The translations under genes were made by a program, and so were the position numbers. A stretch of DNA of 5,571 nucleotides from Candidatus Elarobacter sp. (GTDB lineage: Bacteria > Vulcanimicrobiota > Vulcanimicrobiia > Vulcanimicrobiales > Vulcanimicrobiaceae): contig JASLGJ010000164.1 in the NCBI GenBank assembly GCA_030150085.1, forward strand, positions 1 to 5,571, written 5' to 3'. Of the stretch, positions 1 through 5,393 are shown piece by piece. Position 1 is the stretch's first letter, and each line of letters opens with the position of its first letter. The notes under the pieces are model-generated. The model saw only the letters and a program-made list of their open reading frames with translations. It searched no databases and had not been told where the DNA came from.

Positions 1-1002
1 CGGGCCGCCGCGGCGCGGGCCGCGCGCGAGCGAGCCGAGACCGCGCGCAAGCTGGCGACCCGGATCGAGACCCGCAGCGAGGCCTTCGCGCGCGAGAGCC
101 GGATCGAGCGCGCCGAGCTGGCCGACCCCGCGATCCCGCTCGACCCCCAGGCCGGGCGCGAGCACGTGCCCTCGCACCCGACCCGCTTCGACCCCACCAC
201 CTACGAGCACGGCCTGCGCCCGGAGCGCTGGCGGGTCGCGATCCTGGGCGCGTTCAAGCGCGGCAAATCGAGCCTGATCAACGCCATCGCCGGCTCGCGG
301 GTGCTGCCCGACGAGGGCGGCGACGTCGACCTGCGCTTCCCGGTCCACGTCCGCTACGGCGAGAGCCACCGGGCCTACGCGCTGGGCGACGACGCGGGCT
401 GGAACGAGATCGGGCTGGACGAGGTCCTGGGCGCGGCCACGGCCACCCCGGTCCTGATCGAGACGCCCTGGACGCTGCCGCGCCAGCTCGTCCTCGTCCA
501 CGCTCCGGCCTTCGACTCGGGCTTTCCGCTCGCGGCCGACATCGTGCGCGCGGCGGCCGGCTCGGCGAGCGAGATCCTGGCCCTGTTCTCGCGCCAGCTC
601 TCCGACCGCGAGCTGGACTTGTACGGGCGGATCGCGGAGGGCGGCAAGCCGATGACCTTCGTGCACACCATGGCCGACCACGAGGACGGCTCGGAGCGCA
701 AGAACGTCGTGATGCTGGCCGACCGCTACCTGCGCGAGCGCGCGATCGTCCCGCAGCGCATCTTCACCGTCTCGACCCTGGAGTACCGGGCCGCGCTGGA
801 AGCCGCCCGCGCGCCGGCCGGCTGGAACGAGCTGATCGCCCTGCGCGCGACGCTCGAAGCTCACGCCGAGGAACACATGGCACACTTGGCCCGGGCCGAG
901 CGCGAGCGCGCCGAACGCGAGCGGCTGGCGAAAGCCGCTCCGCAAACCGTAACGCCGGCCGAGCGCCCGTCACTGTTTGCCCGCTTGTTCGGCCGAAAAT
1001 AA
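1..1002 (+). CDS. Dynamin-like GTPase domain protein, 5' partial, with degenerate G motifs
   Basis: The frame is open from base 1 to the TAA at 1000-1002, and third positions in bases 1-165 are almost all G/C, so the gene enters from the left edge. The only in-frame start early on is GTG at 166. It lacks a good Shine-Dalgarno and lies inside coding-like sequence, so I do not take it as the start. The first 45 or so visible residues are rich in Ala, Arg and Glu and look helical or coiled-coil. A P-loop GAFKRGKS follows (window residues 83-90, bases 247-270) with SLINAIAG after it, as in bacterial dynamin-like proteins. Other motifs are eroded: G2 lacks its Thr, G3 DTPG reads HAPA (bases 499-510), and G4 reads TMAD (667-678). 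The C-terminus has an Arg/Glu/Ala helix and a basic tail ending LFARLFGRK, possibly membrane-contacting. Family-level function is membrane remodelling or binding; GTP hydrolysis is doubtful here. Confident of the fold family, not of activity. Confidence 0.78.
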   Translation, partial: RAAAARAARERAETARKLATRIETRSEAFARESRIERAELADPAIPLDPQAGREHVPSHPTRFDPTTYEHGLRPERWRVAILGAFKRGKSSLINAIAGSRVLPDEGGDVDLRFPVHVRYGESHRAYALGDDAGWNEIGLDEVLGAATATPVLIETPWTLPRQLVLVHAPAFDSGFPLAADIVRAAAGSASEILALFSRQLSDRELDLYGRIAEGGKPMTFVHTMADHEDGSERKNVVMLADRYLRERAIVPQRIFTVSTLEYRAALEAARAPAGWNELIALRATLEAHAEEHMAHLARAERERAERERLAKAAPQTVTPAERPSLFARLFGRK

Positions 1003-1007
1003 GGGGG
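1001..1007 (+). promoter_or_regulatory. Ribosome binding site of nagA
   Basis: AAGGGGG lies 4 bases before the ATG at 1012 and shares its first two A residues with the TAA stop of the dynamin-like gene. It is the best Shine-Dalgarno in the first half of the window. It decides the nagA start in favour of ATG 1012 over the in-frame GTG at 1039. The overlap with the upstream stop suggests translational coupling (inference). Confidence 0.7.
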
Positions 1008-1011
1008 CCGC

Positions 1012-2202
1012 ATGAGAACTGGCCGAATCGCACCGGACGTGTCCGACACCTACATCCTCGGTCCCGCGCGCATTGCGCTGGGCGACGGCACGCTGGCGCA
1101 CGGCCGGATCGCGGTCGAGCGCGGCAGGATCGCCCGGGTGCTGCCCGAGGACGGTCCCAGCGACGTCCGCCTCCCCGACGGCGCCCTCGTCGCCCCGGGC
1201 CTGATCGACGTCCACACCAACGGGGCGGACGAGTTCCTCTTCAACCGGGACCAGGGCAACGCGGTCGAGGTCGCCTCGCGCGCCTACGCGCGCCAGGGCG
1301 CGACCGGCTTCGTGGCCGGGATCATGACCGCGCCCTGGGAGTCGATGATGCACGCCGCGGCCGAGGTCTCCGAGGCCGCCAACCAGCTCGTCGAAGCGGG
1401 CGACCCGATCGGCGCGCTGTGCCTGGGGATCCACTTCGAGGGCCCGTTCCTCAACCCGAAGTTCCGCCGCGTCCACCGCGGCGAGTGGGTCGTCCCGGCC
1501 ACGATGGAGCGGGCCCAGGAGATGGTCGAGGCCTGCCGCGGCGCGCTGGTGATGGTCACGATGGCGCCCGAGGCCGACGGGGTCGACGAGGTCACCCGCT
1601 TCTTCTACGACCAAGGCGTGGTCTGCTCGGCCGGGCACACCGCGGCGAAGTACCGCGAGGGCATGCTGGCGATCGGGCTGGGCTTCCGCTCCATCACCCA
1701 CGCCTTCAACGCGATGCCGCCGCTCGACCACCGCGATCCCTCGATCCTGGCGGCCTACATCCAGGAGTCGCGCACCACGGTGCAGCTGATCTGCGACGGC
1801 TACCACGTCTCGCCGCCGATGGTCGACCTGCTCTACCGCACCCTGCACGACCGGGTGGTGCTGGCGACCGACAACATGCCGCCCGCCGGGAGCGGCTACC
1901 GCATCGAGGGCGGGGTGGTGCGGGCCGAGGACGGCACCATCGCGGGCAGCGCGCTGCTGATGGACCAGGCCGTGCGCAACCTGATGTCCTACGCCGACAT
2001 CCCGTTCCAGACCGCGGTCGTCTGCGCGACCCGCAGCCCCGCCCGGCTGCTGGGCATCGAGCGCGAGCGCGGCACGATCGAAGCCGGCAAGCGGGCCGAC
2101 CTCTCGGTCTGGAGCGACGAGTACCAGGTGCTCTCGACGATCGTCGGCGGCCGCCCGGTCTACGGCTCCGCCCATCTCTTCCGCTCGCGCGCGAACGCAT
2201 AG
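1012..2202 (+). CDS. nagA: N-acetylglucosamine-6-phosphate deacetylase (NagA-family amidohydrolase)
   Basis: 396 residues, a normal NagA length. The family is a cytoplasmic metal-dependent TIM-barrel amidohydrolase that removes acetate from GlcNAc-6-phosphate in amino-sugar and cell-wall recycling. An N-terminal beta-sandwich (about 14-60) leads to APGLIDVHTNG (62-71). Family positions visible: Glu143 in HFEGPFLN, His209 in SAGHT, His230 and Asn233 in THAFNAM, Arg241 (expected phosphate contact), His265 in DGYHVSP, and Asp287 in ATDN as the likely catalytic acid/base. GTIAGSALLMDQA (308-320) and GTIEAGKRADLSVW (354-367) are typical of the C-terminal part. Oddities: the first metal site is His-x-Asn, the usual GAH after EGPFL reads RVH (153-155), and TDA reads TDN. 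ATG 1012 is chosen for its Shine-Dalgarno; GTG 1039 is the alternative. No nagB or nagK adjoins it. The family is confident; the substrate, perhaps another N-acetyl amino sugar phosphate, is less so. Confidence 0.88.
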   Translation: MRTGRIAPDVSDTYILGPARIALGDGTLAHGRIAVERGRIARVLPEDGPSDVRLPDGALVAPGLIDVHTNGADEFLFNRDQGNAVEVASRAYARQGATGFVAGIMTAPWESMMHAAAEVSEAANQLVEAGDPIGALCLGIHFEGPFLNPKFRRVHRGEWVVPATMERAQEMVEACRGALVMVTMAPEADGVDEVTRFFYDQGVVCSAGHTAAKYREGMLAIGLGFRSITHAFNAMPPLDHRDPSILAAYIQESRTTVQLICDGYHVSPPMVDLLYRTLHDRVVLATDNMPPAGSGYRIEGGVVRAEDGTIAGSALLMDQAVRNLMSYADIPFQTAVVCATRSPARLLGIERERGTIEAGKRADLSVWSDEYQVLSTIVGGRPVYGSAHLFRSRANA

Positions 2203-2207
2203 ACCAC

Positions 2208-3440
2208 CTGATCGGCCTCGCCGTCGCCGGGCTGGCGCTGCTCGGCGTGCTGTTCCGGCCTTGGCGCGTCAACGAGGCGTGGTGGGCGGCGGGCGGGGCG
2301 CTGCTGCTGGTGCTGCTGCGCGCGCTCTCGCCCGCGCAGGCCGGCGGCGCGCTGGCGCGCGGGCTCGACGTGTACCTGTTCCTGGTCGGAATGATGGCGC
2401 TGGCCGAGTTCGCGCGCGCGGAGGGCGTCTTCGACTGGCTGGCGGCGCGCACGGTGCGCGCGGCGGGCGGCTCGCGCGCCAAGCTGCTCGCGCTCGTCTA
2501 CGGCGCGGGGACGGTCACGACGGCGTTCCTCTCCAACGACGCGACGATCGTGGTGCTCACGCCCGCGGTGCTCGCGGCGCTCGCGCAGACCGACATCGCG
2601 GACGGCGGCGCGCTGCCCTACGTGTTCGCCTGCGCGCTGGTGGCCAACGCGGCGAGCACGCTGCTGCCGATCGCCAACCCGTCCAACCTGCTCTTCTTCG
2701 CGGACGGCATGCCGCCGCTGGGCGCCTGGTTCGCCTCGTTCGCGCCGGCCTCGGTCGCCGCGGTGGCGCTGACGTACGGCGCGCTGGCGCTCGTGTTCCG
2801 GCGCGAGCTGCGCGCGCCGTTCGCGGTGAGCGACGATGCGCCGCCGCGGCCGCGCGCGCTGGCGTTCGCGGTGCTCGGACTCTCCGCGTTCGCACTGGTG
2901 GTGACGGCCTCGCGCGCCGGCCCGCTGGGCGCGGTGACGTTCGCGCTGGGCGTCGTCGCGGCGCTGGTCGCGATGACGCGCGAGCGCGGTGCGCCGCTGG
3001 CGATCGCGCGCGGCGTGGCTTGGCCGGTGGTGCTGCTCACCGCAGGCTTGTTCGTGCTCGTCGAAGCGCTCGACGTTGCGGGCGCGGCGTCGTTCCCGCG
3101 CGCGCTCTTCGCCTGGGCCGCGCACCAGACCGAACCACTCGCGAAGCTGGGCATCGCGTTCGCCGCCGCCGCCGCGTCGAACGCGGTGAACAACCTGCCG
3201 GTCGGCCTGGAACTGGGCAAGTACGTCGGCAGCGCGCACCCGCTCGCGCACCTCAGCGCCGCCGCCCTGATGGGCGTCAACGTCGGCCCCAACTTCAGCG
3301 CGAACGGATCGCTGGCGACCGTGCTCTGGCTGGCGATCCTGCGCCGCGCGAACGTCGCCGTGTCTCCGCTGAAATTCGCCGCGGTCGGCCTGGCGACGAC
3401 GCCGCTCGCGCTGATCGCGGCGGCCCTGCTGGCGCGCTAG
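2208..3440 (+). CDS. arsB: ArsB-type arsenical pump membrane protein (ion transporter superfamily)
   Basis: About 410 residues and strongly hydrophobic, with some ten or more likely membrane segments. Signatures counted from the codon at 2208: FLSNDATIVVLTPAVLAAL (107-125), PIANPSNLLFF (154-164), SNAVNNLPVGL (324-334), and the C-terminal GVNVGPN with GSLATVLWLAIL (356-378). The last block closely matches the NLGP...GSLATLLW region of ArsB. ArsB exports arsenite or antimonite across the inner membrane, alone or with the ArsA ATPase. The frame has no ATG, GTG or TTG where the first membrane helix begins. CTG at 2208, or ATA at 2199 overlapping the nagA TAG, would give a complete N-terminus. The next ordinary start, GTG 2247, removes 13 residues from helix 1. 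The stop is TAG at 3438-3440. It sits 5 bases after nagA, so co-transcription is likely. There is no arsR, arsC or arsA nearby, so another anion or proton-coupled substrate remains possible. Confidence 0.82.
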   Translation: MIGLAVAGLALLGVLFRPWRVNEAWWAAGGALLLVLLRALSPAQAGGALARGLDVYLFLVGMMALAEFARAEGVFDWLAARTVRAAGGSRAKLLALVYGAGTVTTAFLSNDATIVVLTPAVLAALAQTDIADGGALPYVFACALVANAASTLLPIANPSNLLFFADGMPPLGAWFASFAPASVAAVALTYGALALVFRRELRAPFAVSDDAPPRPRALAFAVLGLSAFALVVTASRAGPLGAVTFALGVVAALVAMTRERGAPLAIARGVAWPVVLLTAGLFVLVEALDVAGAASFPRALFAWAAHQTEPLAKLGIAFAAAAASNAVNNLPVGLELGKYVGSAHPLAHLSAAALMGVNVGPNFSANGSLATVLWLAILRRANVAVSPLKFAAVGLATTPLALIAAALLAR

Positions 3441-3454
3441 CGCGGCGCGCGCCG
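3433..3454. repeat. Two overlapping 12-bp palindromes at the convergent gene junction
   Basis: CGCGCTAGCGCG at 3433-3444 is a perfect palindrome spanning the transporter's TAG stop. CGGCGCGCGCCG at 3443-3454 is a second one, sharing two bases with the first. Together they fill most of the 22-bp space to the alcohol dehydrogenase stop at 3463. They could form GC-rich hairpins at the 3' ends of both convergent transcripts. No T-run follows on either strand, so this is not a classic intrinsic terminator, and GC-rich sequence produces such palindromes easily. Confidence 0.4.
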
Positions 3455-3462
3455 GCCCCCGG

Positions 3463-4479
3463 CTACTTCGCGGTTTCGATCACCATGCGGAAGCGCGCCG
3501 CGCCGCTCATCATCTTCGCGTAGGCTTCGTTCGCGCGCTCGAGCGGCTCGGTCTCGATCATCGGGCGCACGCCGCTGAGCACGGCGAAGCGCATCGTGTC
3601 GGCCGAATCCGCCGAGATGCCCGAGGGCCAGGCCTGGATCGACTGCCGGCCGCCGATCATCCCGACCGTGTTCACGCTCAGCGGCTCCATCGACGCGCCG
3701 ACGATCAGCAGCTTGCCGTCGATGCCCAGGCCGCCCAGCGCGGGCTCCATCGCCTTCGCGCTGGTCACCGTCGAGAGCACCACGCGCGCGCCGCCGCGCG
3801 CTTTGAGGCGCGCCGCAACGTCCTCGGTCTGGCTGTCGACGTAGTCGACCGCGCCGAGCCGGCGAGCCAGCGCTTCTTTGTCGGTGCCGCGCGCGACCGC
3901 GACCGTCTCGAAGCCCATCTTGGCGGCGAACTGCACGCCGAGGTGGCCCAAGCCGCCGATGCCCAGGATCGCGACCAGGTCGCCCGGGCGCGCGCCGCTG
4001 TGGCGCAGCGAGTTGTACGTGGTGACGCCCGCGCACAGCAGCGGCGCCGCCTCGGCGAACGACAGCTCGTCCGGAACCGGCGCCAGCACGTCGGCCGGGA
4101 CGACGACGTACTCGCAGTAGCCGCCGTCGTACGCGATCCCCGGCACCTTCAGGTTGGTGCAGGTCACGAAGTCGCCCCGCAGGCACGAGGGGCAGGTGCC
4201 GTCGTGGCCGCCGTGCCAGCCGACCCCGACCCGCGCGCCCGGCGCGACGCTGGTCACGCCCGCGCCCAGCGCGTCGACGGTGCCCGCGATCTCGTGCCCC
4301 GGCGCGCGCGGCAGCGCGATCCCCGGCCAGGCGTTCTGGACCGTGAACATGTCGCTGTGGCAGACCCCGCAGGCCTCGACCCGCAAGCGGACTTGCCCCG
4401 GACCGGGCTCGGGGACGGGCAGCTCGACCAGATCGAGCTTACCGGGAGTGCGAACCTGCATCGCGCGCATCGTTGCCAT
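3463..4479 (-). CDS. Zinc-dependent alcohol dehydrogenase (medium-chain dehydrogenase/reductase)
   Basis: 338 residues, full length for the family, which oxidises alcohols or reduces aldehydes with NAD(P) in the cytoplasm. The catalytic zinc set is present: Cys40 in CGVCHSD, His62-Glu63 in APGHE, and Cys149 in LLCAGVT. The structural-zinc lobe (about 91-107) has Cys96, Cys99 and Cys107, but Asp93 stands where the first Cys is normally found. The nucleotide-binding GIGGLGHLG is at 173-181. The end of the second Rossmann strand reads VAVARGTD with no acidic residue in the usual NAD-specifying place and an Arg nearby, so NADP use is possible (inference). The start is ATG complementary to 4477-4479; Met4 and Met7 are alternatives. 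No convincing Shine-Dalgarno precedes any of them. It converges on the transporter gene and diverges from the crotonase gene. The physiological substrate cannot be read from the sequence. Confidence 0.9.
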   Translation of the reverse strand: MATMRAMQVRTPGKLDLVELPVPEPGPGQVRLRVEACGVCHSDMFTVQNAWPGIALPRAPGHEIAGTVDALGAGVTSVAPGARVGVGWHGGHDGTCPSCLRGDFVTCTNLKVPGIAYDGGYCEYVVVPADVLAPVPDELSFAEAAPLLCAGVTTYNSLRHSGARPGDLVAILGIGGLGHLGVQFAAKMGFETVAVARGTDKEALARRLGAVDYVDSQTEDVAARLKARGGARVVLSTVTSAKAMEPALGGLGIDGKLLIVGASMEPLSVNTVGMIGGRQSIQAWPSGISADSADTMRFAVLSGVRPMIETEPLERANEAYAKMMSGAARFRMVIETAK

Positions 4480-4514
4480 GACGTTTCGCTAGGACGGCTT
4501 CGGGCCGACGAGCG

Positions 4515-4529
4515 TTGCAGCATTGGCAA
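4515..4529. repeat. Imperfect inverted repeat TTGC-N7-GCAA, possible operator
   Basis: TTGC at 4515-4518 and GCAA at 4526-4529 are inverted repeats separated by 7 bases, in the least GC-rich part of the divergent gap. The position, about 35-50 bases upstream of the dehydrogenase ATG, would suit a regulator site. The arms are only 4 bp and no regulator gene is in the window, so this is weak. Confidence 0.2.
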
Positions 4530-4623
4530 GCGGCTGCGAGCGCCGCGGTACGACCGGCGACTGACGCCCGCGGTGACGGCTAGGCGACCGCTCGACGCCC
4601 GAGAGGGAAAGGCTCACCCGCCC

Positions 4624-4629
4624 GGGGAG
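4624..4629 (+). promoter_or_regulatory. Ribosome binding site of the crotonase gene
   Basis: GGGGAG ends 8 bases before the ATG at 4638, a good Shine-Dalgarno distance. It supports that ATG as the start and gives a 251-residue product of normal crotonase length. Confidence 0.65.
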
Positions 4630-4637
4630 AGCAGGGG

Positions 4638-5393
4638 ATGGCTTCACTCGGTATTTCGGTAGCCGACCGCGACGGGGTGCGGCACGTCGTCATCGACCGC
4701 CCCGACAAGAAGAACGCGCTCACCGCGGCGATGTACGCCGCCCTCGCCGACGCGGTGACCAGCGCCGGCGGCGACGACGTCGGCGCGATCCTGCTGCGCG
4801 CGGAGGGCACGACCTTCACCGCCGGCAACGACCTGCGCGACTTCCTCGAGAACCCACCCCAGGGCGACGACGCGCCGGTGTTCCGCTTCCTGCACGGCCT
4901 GGCGCTGACCGACGTGCCGATCGTGGCCGCGGTGCGCGGCGCGGCGATCGGGATCGGCACCACCATGCTGCTGCACTGCGACCTGGTCTACGCCGCGCCC
5001 AATGCGTCGCTGCGGGTCCCGTTCCTCGACCTGGGCGTGGTGCCCGAGGCCGCCAGCAGCGTGCTGCTGCCGCGCCGCATCGGGCGCGCGCGGGCCGGGG
5101 CCGCGTTCTTCCTGGGCGAGGCGATGGACGCCGACGCCGCGCTGCGCAACGGCATGATCACCAAGGTCGTCGCCGACGCGGAGCTCGATGCCGCGGCCGA
5201 GGCGGCGGCGCGCGCGGTCGCGGCCAAGCCGCGCGAGGCGGCGCGCGCCATGAAGCGCCTGATGAACCACGACCGCGACGAGATCGCGGCCACGATCCGG
5301 CGCGAGGGCGCGATCTTCGGCGAGCGCCTGGCCTCGGCCGAGACGCGCGCGATCATGAGCGCCTTCTTCGACCGGGCCGGCGCGCGGGCGTGA
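4638..5393 (+). CDS. Enoyl-CoA hydratase/isomerase family protein, probably delta3,delta2-enoyl-CoA isomerase-like
   Basis: 251 residues, a single crotonase domain acting on acyl-CoA thioesters. Visible: IDRPDKKNALT (19-29), the oxyanion-hole loop FTAGNDLRDF (60-69), VRGAAIGIGTTM (99-110), and the VPFLDLGVVPEAASS stretch (127-141). By alignment from memory with rat enoyl-CoA hydratase, its two catalytic glutamates (Glu144, Glu164) correspond to Thr109 and Phe129 here, so ordinary hydration is unlikely. Glu137 in the VPEAASS stretch matches the single catalytic Glu of the peroxisomal ECI2/Eci1-type isomerases, whose sequence there is PFxxLGxxPEGxSS. The isomerase moves a 3-double bond to position 2 so that unsaturated fatty acids can enter beta-oxidation. 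Automatic annotation would probably say enoyl-CoA hydratase. ATG 4638 is backed by GGGGAG 8 bases upstream. The TGA stop overlaps the next gene's GTG by 4 bases, so the two are co-translated. The superfamily is certain; the isomerase call is an inference. Confidence 0.88.
   Translation: MASLGISVADRDGVRHVVIDRPDKKNALTAAMYAALADAVTSAGGDDVGAILLRAEGTTFTAGNDLRDFLENPPQGDDAPVFRFLHGLALTDVPIVAAVRGAAIGIGTTMLLHCDLVYAAPNASLRVPFLDLGVVPEAASSVLLPRRIGRARAGAAFFLGEAMDADAALRNGMITKVVADAELDAAAEAAARAVAAKPREAARAMKRLMNHDRDEIAATIRREGAIFGERLASAETRAIMSAFFDRAGARA

Larger units (their letters stand above)
4480..4637. promoter_or_regulatory. Divergent intergenic region with presumed promoters for both flanking genes
   Basis: This 158-bp gap separates the alcohol dehydrogenase (minus) from the crotonase (plus), so promoters for both should lie here. 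I see no convincing sigma-70 -35/-10 pair on either strand. On the minus strand TAGCGA lies 7-12 bases before the dehydrogenase ATG, a weak fit to an extended TANNNT leaderless-type box. Short repeats present: CCGCGGT at 4543-4549 and 4568-4574 (25-bp spacing), and GCTAGG at 4488-4493 and 4579-4584. A purine-rich stretch begins near 4601. The plus-strand frame stays open across this gap, but it is antisense to the dehydrogenase and does not look coding. Confidence 0.45.

Noticed and set aside
166..168. GTG as the true start of the dynamin-like gene
   Set aside because: No clear Shine-Dalgarno, and upstream codons in the same frame already show strong coding bias back to base 1.
970..2175. 401-codon open frame on the minus strand opposite nagA
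   Set aside because: Its product is low-complexity Asp/Arg/Gly/His/Val-rich with no recognisable domain, and it lies wholly antisense to a well-conserved enzyme. Long antisense frames are expected when third positions are nearly all G/C.
1419..2198. The transporter frame continues open far upstream inside nagA, suggesting an N-terminal extension or large fusion
   Set aside because: The upstream translation is Arg/Pro/Gly-rich, out of frame with nagA, and resembles no domain. Only the part from about 2208 looks coding.
2160..3251. 363-codon minus-strand frame opposite the transporter
   Set aside because: Arg/Glu/His/Gln-rich composition with no hydrophobic core. It mirrors the GC-rich codons of the membrane protein gene.
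3441..3462. Intrinsic transcription terminator between the convergent genes
   Set aside because: Hairpin-forming palindromes exist, but no T-run follows on either strand.
2261..3523. 420-codon plus-strand frame overlapping the transporter
   Set aside because: It is extremely Arg/Ala/Gly-rich, has no motifs, and runs through the convergent gap into the dehydrogenase gene. It is a shadow frame.
4543..4574. CCGCGGT direct repeats as a regulator site or repeat array
   Set aside because: Only two 7-bp copies in very GC-rich sequence; chance is a sufficient explanation. They are mentioned only in the intergenic entry.
3943..4662. 239-codon plus-strand frame antisense to the dehydrogenase and crossing the divergent gap
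   Set aside because: Arg/Ala/Asp-rich with no domain. It overlaps the start of the crotonase gene in another frame and has no supporting ribosome binding site.
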